A stretch of 9,792 nt of DNA from positions 1-9,792 of the forward strand of contig JAAZHW010000009.1 of assembly GCA_012510515.1 (NCBI GenBank), given 5' to 3'. The notes below the pieces were generated by a model. That model searched no databases. It was given only the letters and a program-made list of their open reading frames with translations, and was not told the origin of the DNA. The stretch comes from Parcubacteria group bacterium. Its GTDB lineage: Bacteria; Patescibacteriota; Minisyncoccia; UBA6257; JAAZHW01. Position numbers and translations under genes: made by a program. Below are positions 1 through 6,742 of the stretch, piece after piece (the first letter of the stretch is position 1; every line of letters begins with the position of its first letter).

Positions 1-2485
1 GGGTAAGATTTTTTTGTGTCCAATCAATCAAATCATTTTTTACTTCAAAAATTAATTCATCATGAATTTGTAAAATTAAACGAATATCATTTTCCTTTTT
101 TTCTTTTTGAAGAAAGTTATCAATTTTTATCATAGCGATTTTAATAATATCAGCAGCTAATCCTTGAATAGGAAAATTAATAGCTTCTCTTTCAGCTAAG
201 CTGCGATATTTTTGATTACCGGACATTAAGTCCCAAACCCAACGTAGACGGCCAGTTAAAGTTTTAACATAACCAGTTTGTTTTGCTTCGGAAATTGTTT
301 TTTCTTGCCAATCTTTAATACTATAAAAATCATGATAATACTCATCAATAAATTTTTTAGCTTCATCTTTAGAAATTTGAGCTGTTTCACTAAAAGATTT
401 TGCTCCCATTCCATAAAGAACGCCAAAATTTAAAGTTTTAGCTTGACGTCGCATTTCTGGTGTTATCTTATCAATATTTGTATTATTTATTTCAGCCGCT
501 GTTAAAGAATGAATATCTTCATTGTTTAAAAAAGCTTTTATCATTTTTTGATCTTGAGATAAAAAAGCGGCAATTCGTAATTCAATTTGAGAATAATCAA
601 AACTAATAAACTGATACCCATTTTCGGCTACAAAACCACCTCTAATTTTTTTTGCCCAATCACCTTTGGCGGGAATATTTTGAAGATTAGGATTTTCTGA
701 AGAAAGTCGGCCGGTTGATGTACCTGTTTGATTATAGGTGGTATGAATACGAGAATTTTTATCCATTAAGCGGGGTAATGGTTCTAAATAAGTAGTTTTT
801 AATTTCATTAATTCTCTATATTGAAGAATTAAGGGTATTATAGGATGAGTGTTTTTTATTTTTATTAATTCATTTTCTCGAGTGGAAAACAAACCCGTTG
901 AGGTTTTAATTAAACGTTTATTGCCATTTTTAATATTTAATTGATTAAACAAAACATCAGAAAGTTGTTTTGGTGAATTAATGTTAAATTTAACATTGCT
1001 GATAGAAAAAATTTCTTCTTCTAAATTTTTAATTTCTTGATTAATTTTTTTGGTTAAATCATAAAAATAGTTAGGATCAATTTTGATTCCATTCATTTCC
1101 ATTTTGGCCAAAATATTAATTAATGGCATTTCAATTTCTGAAAAAACTTTTTGGAGTGATAATTCGTTTATTTTTTTTATTTGATGATCTTTAATTTTTT
1201 GAATAATTTCTAACGAAGAAATATTAGGAAGGGAGGTTTTAAAGATTATTTGCCAAATTCGGGATAAAGAATAATCTTTTAATTCAGAGTTTAAAACCCA
1301 CTGAGCAATTTTTATGTCGTGTTTTAATGATAAATCAGTTGTTTTTAACTCTTTTATTAAATTTTTAAAATCATAACCGACTAAAAAAAGATTTTTAATT
1401 TGGCTTATAGATTGTTCGTTTTGGGGTAACTGAAAAAAATGATTATCAACAAGAATTTCGATTTGATTATCTCTAATACTAATTATAGCTTCTTTATTAG
1501 AAAAATTATTTATTTTTTCTTGTGTTTCCCAATTAATCGATTTATTATTTTGAGAATAATTATTTATTAATTGTTGCTTGGAATTATTGGTAGAATCATC
1601 AAGTTGATTTAAAAGACTTTCAAATTTCCATTCTTTAAATAAAGGAATGAGGTCATTTTTATTAATATTTTTGAATCTTAAATCGTCAAGTTTTACTTCT
1701 ATAGAAACATTACAATCAAGAGTGGCTAAATATTTACTAAAAAAAGCTTGTTCTTTTTGCTCAATTAAACATTGAAGAGTTTTGGGTTTAATAAGTTTAG
1801 ATTTAGAATTGTTTACAAAATTTTCATTTTCTATTGTTTGATAAAGATTTTCTAAAGAACCAAATTCTTTAATTAATTCAATGGCTGTTTTTTCTCCGAT
1901 ACCTTTGACGCCAATAATATTATCTGATGGATCGCCCTTTAAGGCTTTAAAGTCAACAATTTGACTAGGTAAAAGTCCATAACGTTCTTTTATTTGATTT
2001 TCGTTATAAATTATAGTGTCTTGAATACCTTTTTTCATGGTATAAATAACTATTTTATCATCATCAACTAATTGAAGAGTGTCTAGGTCGCCAGTTAAGA
2101 TGATGATTTTTAAATTTTTTTCTGAAGAAAATTTTTTAACCAAAGTGCCAATTAAATCATCGGCTTCAAAGCCGGGCATTTCAAAGTGTTTAATTTTAGC
2201 AGCGTCAAAAAATTGTTTTACTTTATCAAATTGAGAAATTAAACTATCGTCGGTTTTTGGTCGAGTAGCTTTGTATTCTTTATAATTAATATGTCTAAAA
2301 GTTGGTTCAGCCAAATCAAAACAAGCTACTAAATAATCAGGTTTTAATTCTTTGATAACCTTAAAAATAATTCGAACTGTTCCATAAACAGCGCCGATTG
2401 GTTCACCTTTTGGAGTGGTTAAATTTGGCAAAGCATGATAACAGCGATGAATTAAAGCATGGGAATCAACAATAATAAGATTCAT
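1..2485 (-). CDS. polA: DNA polymerase I, C-terminus cut by window edge
   Basis: Family A DNA polymerase for Okazaki-fragment maturation and repair synthesis. The frame is open from the ATG at 2485 for 828 codons to the window edge. Residues 1-290 form the 5'-nuclease domain, with its acidic metal ligands visible: D7, D57, E107/D109/D110, D133/D135 and D185/D188 (KGDPSDN). Residues about 315-440 correspond to the 3'-5' exonuclease domain, but the DxE and YxxxD motifs are missing, so proofreading should be absent as in Bacillus and Taq enzymes. The polymerase domain starts near residue 450: motif A FDYSQIELRI (D630), motif B RRQAKTLNFGVLYG (R679-G692, with O-helix K683, F687 and Y691), motif C IHDELIFEV (H808-D809-E810). 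By comparison with E. coli Pol I only about 25-45 C-terminal residues are missing. It is divergent from tsaE, with its own promoter and no Shine-Dalgarno. Identification is very secure. Confidence 0.97.
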   Translation of the reverse strand, partial: MNLIIVDSHALIHRCYHALPNLTTPKGEPIGAVYGTVRIIFKVIKELKPDYLVACFDLAEPTFRHINYKEYKATRPKTDDSLISQFDKVKQFFDAAKIKHFEMPGFEADDLIGTLVKKFSSEKNLKIIILTGDLDTLQLVDDDKIVIYTMKKGIQDTIIYNENQIKERYGLLPSQIVDFKALKGDPSDNIIGVKGIGEKTAIELIKEFGSLENLYQTIENENFVNNSKSKLIKPKTLQCLIEQKEQAFFSKYLATLDCNVSIEVKLDDLRFKNINKNDLIPLFKEWKFESLLNQLDDSTNNSKQQLINNYSQNNKSINWETQEKINNFSNKEAIISIRDNQIEILVDNHFFQLPQNEQSISQIKNLFLVGYDFKNLIKELKTTDLSLKHDIKIAQWVLNSELKDYSLSRIWQIIFKTSLPNISSLEIIQKIKDHQIKKINELSLQKVFSEIEMPLINILAKMEMNGIKIDPNYFYDLTKKINQEIKNLEEEIFSISNVKFNINSPKQLSDVLFNQLNIKNGNKRLIKTSTGLFSTRENELIKIKNTHPIIPLILQYRELMKLKTTYLEPLPRLMDKNSRIHTTYNQTGTSTGRLSSENPNLQNIPAKGDWAKKIRGGFVAENGYQFISFDYSQIELRIAAFLSQDQKMIKAFLNNEDIHSLTAAEINNTNIDKITPEMRRQAKTLNFGVLYGMGAKSFSETAQISKDEAKKFIDEYYHDFYSIKDWQEKTISEAKQTGYVKTLTGRLRWVWDLMSGNQKYRSLAEREAINFPIQGLAADIIKIAMIKIDNFLQKEKKENDIRLILQIHDELIFEVKNDLIDWTQKNLT

Positions 2486-2491
2486 ATGATA

Positions 2492-2520
2492 AATATACAA
2501 TAATAAAATTTAAATCTCAA
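2492..2520 (-). promoter_or_regulatory. polA promoter, TTGAGA-17-TATATT, leaderless
   Basis: On the minus strand TTGAGA (2520-2515) is followed after 17 nt by TATATT (2497-2492). The expected transcription start, about 7 nt beyond the -10, falls on or beside the A of the polA ATG (2485), implying a leaderless mRNA. The block 2522-2500 matches the frr promoter (6686-6708) at 22 of 23 positions, which supports it as a real element. The transcription start is inferred from spacing only. Confidence 0.7.
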
Positions 2521-2544
2521 ATTTTATTTATTTTAGAGAAAAGT

Positions 2545-2572
2545 TTGAGATATTAGTTTTTTTAATTATAAT
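2545..2572 (+). promoter_or_regulatory. tsaE promoter, TTGAGA-16-TATAAT
   Basis: TTGAGA (2545-2550), a 16-nt spacer and a perfect TATAAT (2567-2572). The expected start near 2579 leaves only 2-3 nt before the tsaE ATG at 2582, so the transcript would be effectively leaderless; no Shine-Dalgarno is present. Its -35 and the divergent polA -35 form an 8-bp inverted repeat (2514-2521 with 2544-2551). Confidence 0.7.
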
Positions 2573-2581
2573 TAAATTAAC

Positions 2582-3067
2582 ATGAATTCAACATCAATAA
2601 AAATTATTACTGATTCGTCAATTCAAACTCAAAAAGTTGCCGAATTATTAGTAAAAACATTATCAGATAAAAAATATTCTCCTCCTCATATTTTTGCTCT
2701 TCAAGGAAATTTGGGGGCAGGGAAAACAACTTTTATTCAGGGAGTGGCTAAAGCTCTAAAAATAAAACAAAAAATTCTTAGTCCAACTTTTGTTATTGTA
2801 AAAGATTTTGCTTTATCTAAAAATTCTAATTTTTCGAAATTTTATCATATTGATTGTTATCGTTTAAATGATCCGTCAGAAATTATTACCTTAGGATTTA
2901 AAGAAATAATCAAAAATCCTAAAAATCTTATATTTATTGAATGGCCGGAAAGAATTAAAAAATTATTACCTTCAAATACTGTTTGGATTAAATTTAAAAT
3001 TCAGGATAAAAATAAAAGAGAAATTATAATTAAAAATTCTAATCTTGGAATAAAAATTTCAAAATGA
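2582..3067 (+). CDS. tsaE: tRNA t6A37 modification ATPase TsaE
   Basis: Small P-loop ATPase that works with TsaB and TsaD to turn over the complex that places threonylcarbamoyl on A37 of ANN-decoding tRNAs in the cytoplasm. The 161-aa length is typical. Visible motifs are the Walker A GNLGAGKT (residues 42-49), the family SPTF switch-like motif (67-70), HIDCYRL (89-95) and IEWPERI (119-125) with the family's conserved W and E. The start is the only reasonable ATG, just after a perfect TATAAT box. The stop is TGA, which argues against a code where TGA means glycine. It appears monocistronic: a repeat doublet and a new promoter follow before murA. TsaB and TsaD are not in the window. Identification is secure. 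Confidence 0.95.
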   Translation: MNSTSIKIITDSSIQTQKVAELLVKTLSDKKYSPPHIFALQGNLGAGKTTFIQGVAKALKIKQKILSPTFVIVKDFALSKNSNFSKFYHIDCYRLNDPSEIITLGFKEIIKNPKNLIFIEWPERIKKLLPSNTVWIKFKIQDKNKREIIIKNSNLGIKISK

Positions 3068-3080
3068 CAATATTTTTGAT

Positions 3081-3200
3081 GTCATTCTGAACGTCAAAAG
3101 CCCTGCCCGCCTACGGCGGGCGGGGAAGAATCCCTTCGCACAGCAGTGATAGTTACATAATGCTAAAAGCCGAGGGATCCTTCACTGCGTTCAGGATGAC
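3081..3200 (+). repeat. Palindromic repeat copy A (complete)
   Basis: A 120-bp GC-rich unit in an AT-rich gap. The outer arms GTCATTCTGAACG (3081-3093) and CGTTCAGGATGAC (3188-3200) are inverted with one mismatch. Inner arms GAAGAATCCC and GGGATCCTTC are also inverted with one mismatch. A perfect 7-bp hairpin, GCCCGCC-TAC-GGCGGGC (3105-3121), sits in the left half. The central stretch (CAGCAGTGATAGTTACATAA, then TGCTAAAAGCCGAG) is shared with copy E at most positions. It is the first unit of a doublet with copy B, 14 nt away. There is no coding capacity or transposase; it may be a MITE- or REP-like element, and its RNA would fold and could aid termination after tsaE. Confidence 0.9.
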
Positions 3201-3214
3201 ATTGAAAATTAACT

Positions 3215-3267
3215 GTCATTCTGAGCGCCAGCCCCGTCTTCGGCGGGCAGGCTACGTTCAGGATGAC
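3215..3267 (+). repeat. Palindromic repeat copy B (internally shortened)
   Basis: A 53-bp unit with both termini, GTCATTCTGAGCG at the left and CGTTCAGGATGAC at the right, joined by a diverged hairpin module (GCCCCGTCTTCGGCGGGC). The GAAGAATCCC...GGGATCCTTC inner core is missing. The right flank ACTAAAAAA is shared with copy C and nearly with copy D, so the repeat boundary may extend a few bases beyond GATGAC. Second member of the doublet with copy A. Confidence 0.85.
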
Positions 3268-3313
3268 ACTAAAAAACAGCAGTGATATTTTAATATGTAA
3301 AACATCCATCTTT

Positions 3314-3343
3314 TTGACTTTTTATAGTTTTTGATTTTAATAT
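3314..3343 (+). promoter_or_regulatory. murA promoter, TTGACT with TTTAAT/TAATAT
   Basis: TTGACT (3314-3319) is followed by overlapping -10 candidates TTTAAT (3336-3341, 16-nt spacer) and TAATAT (3338-3343, 18-nt spacer). Either puts the start at about 3348-3350, on the murA ATG (3349), again implying a leaderless transcript. The -10 is less perfect than those of tsaE and frr. Confidence 0.55.
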
Positions 3344-3348
3344 AGATA

Positions 3349-4626
3349 ATGAATGAAATTTTTGAAATTGAAGGTGGAAAAAAATTAAGCGGTGAAATAA
3401 AAGTTTCCGGTAGTAAAAATAGCGCTTTAGCAATTTTACCGGCTTGTCTTTTAACAGATGAACCTTGTATTATTAAAAATATTCCTTTATTAACTGATGT
3501 TTTGGTAATGATTGAAATTTTAAAAAATTTAGGCGCAGAAGTAGAATGGCTGGATAAAAAAACAATAAAAATTCAAGCCAAAAATATTAATAGTAATGCA
3601 GATATAGTTCTGGTAAAAAAAATTAGAGCTTCTATTTTAATTGCCGGTCCAATATTAGTAAGAAATGGTGAGTTGAAAATTGCCAAACCCGGTGGGTGTC
3701 ATATTGGTGCTCGCAGTTTAGATGCTCATTTTGAAGGTTTTGCTGATTTAGGAATAAAATTGATTTTGTCAGAAAAAAATTCGGAAACATACCATTTAAA
3801 AGCGCTAAATAAAATAAAGCCGAACATTGTTTATTTAAATGAATTTAGTGTGACAGCAACAGAAAATTTAATGATGCTAATGGCGAAAATTGATGGTAAA
3901 AGCGAAATTCATTTAGCAGCTGCTGAACCGCATATTCAGGAATTAGGAGAATTTTTAAAAGCAATGGGCGCAGAAGTTGAAGGATTAGGCACTCATACAA
4001 TTATTATAAAAGGAAAAAAACATTTAAAAGGAGTAGAACATACAATTTGGCCAGATTATATTGAAGCGGGAACATTTTTTAGTTTAGCCGCTTCTACTAA
4101 AAGTGATTTAAAAATCAGTAATGTTTTGGTTAATCATTTGGAAATGGTTTTTCGAAATTTGAAAAAAATGGGTGTTTGTTATAAAATTAAAAATAACAGT
4201 GTTTTTATAGAAGGAAAAAATAGTTCTCTAAAATCAGCTAAAATTCAAACTTTGCCATATCCGGGTTTTCCCACAGATTTACAAGCAATTTTTTCAGTGA
4301 TGGCCACTCAAGCAAAGGGGGAAAGTTTAATTTTTGATACGTTATTTGAAGGAAGATTTAGATACGTGGATGAATTAAATCAAATGGGAGCAAGAATTTT
4401 TCTTTGTGATCCTCATCGAATTTTAGTTTCGGGACCAACACCTCTTTATGGCGCTAAAATAAAAAGTTTTGATTTACGTGCTGGAGCTACAGTCATTATT
4501 GCCGCTCTTGCTGCCAAAGGAAAAAGTCAAATTTTTGGCATTGAAGAAGTTGATAGGGGATATGAAAAAATAGAAAAACGTTTACAAAATATCGGTGCTC
4601 GTATTAAAAGAATTGTCGTTGAATAA
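3349..4626 (+). CDS. murA: UDP-N-acetylglucosamine 1-carboxyvinyltransferase
   Basis: First committed step of peptidoglycan precursor synthesis: transfer of enolpyruvate from PEP to UDP-GlcNAc in the cytoplasm. The 425-aa length is full for the family. Active-site residues are visible: K23-N24 in SGSKNSA, R93, the PEP-binding loop PGGCHIGAR with catalytic C117 (Cys, not the Asp of fosfomycin-resistant forms) and R122, D310 in FPTDLQA, R377 in DLRAGA and R403 in VDRGYEKIE. Fosfomycin sensitivity is thus expected in principle. It begins about where its promoter would start transcription, and no Shine-Dalgarno is seen. mreB follows after 23 nt, so this is probably the head of a murA-mreB-holB operon that links wall precursor supply with cell shape. 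Its presence implies the cell makes peptidoglycan. Confidence 0.97.
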   Translation: MNEIFEIEGGKKLSGEIKVSGSKNSALAILPACLLTDEPCIIKNIPLLTDVLVMIEILKNLGAEVEWLDKKTIKIQAKNINSNADIVLVKKIRASILIAGPILVRNGELKIAKPGGCHIGARSLDAHFEGFADLGIKLILSEKNSETYHLKALNKIKPNIVYLNEFSVTATENLMMLMAKIDGKSEIHLAAAEPHIQELGEFLKAMGAEVEGLGTHTIIIKGKKHLKGVEHTIWPDYIEAGTFFSLAASTKSDLKISNVLVNHLEMVFRNLKKMGVCYKIKNNSVFIEGKNSSLKSAKIQTLPYPGFPTDLQAIFSVMATQAKGESLIFDTLFEGRFRYVDELNQMGARIFLCDPHRILVSGPTPLYGAKIKSFDLRAGATVIIAALAAKGKSQIFGIEEVDRGYEKIEKRLQNIGARIKRIVVE

Positions 4627-4649
4627 AAAATAAATAAATTAATAAAATT

Positions 4650-5657
4650 ATGTTTATTAGAAAAATAGGAATTGATTTAGGAACAACAAATACTTTAGTT
4701 TTTATTCCTAAAAAAGGAGTGATTATCTTTGAACCAACCATCGTTGCTTATGATTTAAATGATAATAAAGTTTTAGCTGTTGGAAAAGAAGCAAAAGAAA
4801 TGTTGGGGAGAACGCCCCATGATATAGGAGCTTATCGGCCATTAAAAGATGGAGTAATTGCTGATTATAAAATAACTAAAACAATGTTAAAATATTTTAT
4901 TTCTAAAGCTTCGGGTAGTTTTAATTTTTTTAAACCAACTTTAATTATTTCTGGACCAGCAGGTATTACTTCAACCGAAAGAAGAGCAGTAATAAATGCT
5001 GCTATGGAGGCAGGCGCGCGAGAAGTTTATTTAGTACGAGAACCAATTTTAGCCGCTTTAGGCGCTGGCATCCCTATTAATTCAGCTTCGGGACATATGA
5101 TTGTTAATATTGGTGGTGGGACAACAGAAATAGCGGTTATTTCTTTAGGGGGTATTGTTTCGTGGTCATCTTTAAGGGTGGCTGGTAATAAATTTGACGA
5201 AGCCATTACTAATTACATAAAAAAAAGATATAATTTAGCCATTGGTGAACAAACAGCTGAAAAAATAAAAATAGAAATAGGTTCGGCTTTACCTCAAAAA
5301 AATAAATTAGAAACCGAAGCCAAAGGAAGGGATTTAGCTAGCGGATTACCACGATCAGTTATTATCAATTCTAACGAAATTGCCGAAGCGCTATCTTCTA
5401 ATTTAGAAGAAATTGGCGAGGCAATTCGTTCAGTATTTTCTGAGACGCCTCCCGAATTAGCGGCTGATATTATTGAAAAAGGAATTGTAATTGCTGGCGG
5501 TAGTGGTTTATTAAGAAATCTTGATGATTTTGTAACAAAAACTACAGGGGTGAATGCTTTTGTGGCTGATGATGCGCTTTATTGCGTGGCTAAAGGAACC
5601 GGCATTATTTTAGACCATTTAGATATTTATAAACGCGCTTTGATGAGTAAAAGATAA
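4650..5657 (+). CDS. mreB: Rod-shape actin homologue MreB
   Basis: Bacterial actin that forms membrane-bound filaments and guides lateral wall synthesis. The 335-aa length is normal. Visible motifs are phosphate-1 IDLGTTNT (8-15), the REPILAALGAG helix with E131 at the place of the hydrolysis Glu, phosphate-2 NIGGGTTEIAV (153-163), RVAGNKFDEAI (176-186), AEKIKIEIGSA (203-213) and the C-terminal adenosine/phosphate loop AGGSGLLRNL (282-291). Odd point: position 153 is Asn (codon AAT, 5106-5108), where MreB proteins normally have the Asp equivalent to actin D154; ATP hydrolysis may be altered. No mreC, mreD or rodA gene follows. It lies 23 nt after murA and 1 nt before the holB-like gene, so it is very likely co-transcribed. 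MreB rather than DnaK or FtsA is clear from overall identity. Confidence 0.96.
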   Translation: MFIRKIGIDLGTTNTLVFIPKKGVIIFEPTIVAYDLNDNKVLAVGKEAKEMLGRTPHDIGAYRPLKDGVIADYKITKTMLKYFISKASGSFNFFKPTLIISGPAGITSTERRAVINAAMEAGAREVYLVREPILAALGAGIPINSASGHMIVNIGGGTTEIAVISLGGIVSWSSLRVAGNKFDEAITNYIKKRYNLAIGEQTAEKIKIEIGSALPQKNKLETEAKGRDLASGLPRSVIINSNEIAEALSSNLEEIGEAIRSVFSETPPELAADIIEKGIVIAGGSGLLRNLDDFVTKTTGVNAFVADDALYCVAKGTGIILDHLDIYKRALMSKR

Positions 5658-5658
5658 A

Positions 5659-6408
5659 ATGAAATTTGAACAATATTTTCAAAAAATTATTGAAAATAAA
5701 ATGATAGAGGGCGGTTGGCTTTTTTTGGGTATTGATGAGGAATTTATTTTTGAAAAAGTTTTTGATTTAGTTAAAAAGATAACTAATTTTCAATTCGTTT
5801 ATATTGTTGATGCAGAAAATTCTATTAATGAAACAATTAGAAATAATTTTTTAGTTTTTAATTCTTCAATTCAAAGTATTTTTGAAATTCAAAAATCAAT
5901 TTATTTATCTAGCGAAGAAGAAAAAATTGTTATTATTAAATCTATTGATCATTTATCAGAAGAAGCTCAAAATGCTTTATTAAAAATCACAGAAGAACCA
6001 CCAAAAAATACTGTTTTATTTTATATCAGTAAAGATGAAGGTAAAATTTTACCAACCCTATTATCACGAGTAAAAATAATTAAATTGCCAATTACCAATG
6101 ATTTTTATCAAAAACGCATTTCGGAAAAAATGAAAGAAACAATATCATCAACCGATTCCTTGAAAATTTATTTAGATGAATTTTTAGAAGATGATCCAGT
6201 GGTTTTTTTAGAAAATTTAGTAGTACTTTTACGAGATCAAATTTTAAATTTTTTTAATGTAGAAGAATTAAAAATTACTAATATTTCCGGATTTAATAAT
6301 TTAAAAAATTTAAATCAAGCATTAAAAACATTGGAAGGAGTAAAGTATGCTAATTTAAATTCTCGATTACAAATCGAAAATTTATTATTAAACATTAATA
6401 AAAATTAA
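5659..6408 (+). CDS. holB: DNA polymerase III delta-prime-like clamp-loader subunit
   Basis: Probable delta-prime subunit of the clamp loader that opens and loads the beta clamp at primers. The diagnostic stretch is EEAQNALLKITEEPP (101-115), followed by the beta-strand TVLFYIS and then LLSRVKI (134-140), matching the sensor and SRC (arginine finger) region of delta-prime and gamma/tau; R137 is kept but the Cys is Val. The N-terminus (GGWLFLGIDEEF) has no Walker A and there is no zinc-binding Cys cluster, so it cannot be the ATP-binding gamma/tau subunit; a degenerate P-loop is usual for delta-prime. At 249 aa it is shorter than E. coli HolB (334 aa), and its C-terminal collar domain is reduced and hard to recognise. 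It starts 1 nt after the mreB stop (translational coupling likely) and is the last gene before a repeat doublet. The family is secure; the exact subunit is somewhat less so. Confidence 0.82.
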   Translation: MKFEQYFQKIIENKMIEGGWLFLGIDEEFIFEKVFDLVKKITNFQFVYIVDAENSINETIRNNFLVFNSSIQSIFEIQKSIYLSSEEEKIVIIKSIDHLSEEAQNALLKITEEPPKNTVLFYISKDEGKILPTLLSRVKIIKLPITNDFYQKRISEKMKETISSTDSLKIYLDEFLEDDPVVFLENLVVLLRDQILNFFNVEELKITNISGFNNLKNLNQALKTLEGVKYANLNSRLQIENLLLNINKN

Positions 6409-6427
6409 ATTTTTTATTTTTTCTTAC

Positions 6428-6464
6428 TGAAAGCCAAGGGATCCTTCACTACGTTCAGGATGAC
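6428..6464 (+). repeat. Palindromic repeat copy C (right-end fragment)
   Basis: The right end of the repeat only. Positions 6431-6464 match copy A 3167-3200 at 32 of 34 positions, including GGGATCCTTCACT and CGTTCAGGATGAC. The left arm and GC hairpin module are missing. It is followed by CACTAAAAAA and, 15 nt after GATGAC, by copy D in the same orientation. Confidence 0.88.
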
Positions 6465-6479
6465 ACTAAAAAAACAACA

Positions 6480-6629
6480 GTCATTCTGAGCGTTAGCCCT
6501 GCCTGCCGGTAGGCAGGGAAGAATCCCACGCACATTAAAGATAGTCGCTTATTAGTTGGCAGGGGATCCTTCACCCTCCTACGGCGGGCAGGGCTTCGCC
6601 TGCCTGCCGGTAGGCAGGTTCAGGATGAC
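6480..6629 (+). repeat. Palindromic repeat copy D (longest, two extra hairpins)
   Basis: A 150-bp unit from GTCATTCTGAGCG (6480-6492) to TTCAGGATGAC (ending 6629), with inner arms GAAGAATCCC and GGGATCCTTC. It carries two copies of the module CCTGCCTGCCGGTAGGCAGG (6498-6517 within an 8-bp stem, and 6599-6618) and a diverged CTACGGCGGGC module (about 6579-6589) near the right end. The centre is diverged from copies A and E. Expansion by added hairpin modules explains its length. Confidence 0.88.
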
Positions 6630-6687
6630 GCTAAAAAAATGATGATTTACTTTACTACTATTTTATCACTAATTATAGAATGAAAAT

Positions 6688-6716
6688 TTGAGATTTACAT
6701 TTTATTATATTATAAT
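6688..6716 (+). promoter_or_regulatory. frr promoter, TTGAGA-17-TATAAT
   Basis: TTGAGA (6688-6693), a 17-nt spacer and a perfect TATAAT (6711-6716): the strongest promoter in the window. The block 6686-6708 matches the polA promoter at 22 of 23 positions. The expected start near 6723 gives a leader of about 20 nt without a Shine-Dalgarno before the frr ATG at 6743. Confidence 0.75.
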
Positions 6717-6742
6717 TATTATAGTCGTTAAAATATTTATTT

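Larger units (their letters stand above)
6409..6742. other. Intergenic region with repeat doublet C/D and frr promoter
   Basis: This 334-nt gap has no plausible gene in either strand. It holds a right-end repeat fragment (copy C), a long complete unit (copy D) and an AT-rich segment (about 6640-6742) carrying the frr promoter. Just after the holB stop there is a T-rich stretch with no clear hairpin, so the repeats themselves are the only stem-forming sequence available to end the murA-mreB-holB transcript. Confidence 0.8.

Noticed and set aside
3065..3067. TGA recoded as glycine (Gracilibacteria/Absconditabacteria code)
   Set aside because: tsaE ends at this TGA at the expected family length, and conserved glycines in all eight proteins are GGN codons.
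3081..3267. CRISPR array
   Set aside because: The units are long, palindromic, of unequal length, separated by only 12-15 nt and scattered over three loci; there are no uniform spacers and no cas genes.
4613..4644. Separate mreB promoter (TTGTCG with AT-rich -10 candidates)
   Set aside because: The hexamers are weak and lie in generic AT-rich sequence; read-through from murA is the simpler explanation.
5659..6408. DnaX (gamma/tau) rather than delta-prime
   Set aside because: There is no Walker A motif and no zinc-binding Cys set at the N-terminus, and the protein is only 249 aa; the non-ATP-binding delta-prime fits better.
6409..6742. Insertion sequence remnant with a transposase
   Set aside because: Terminal inverted repeats are present but no frame of useful length lies between them, and no target-site duplication is clear. 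A non-autonomous element remains possible and is treated as a repeat.
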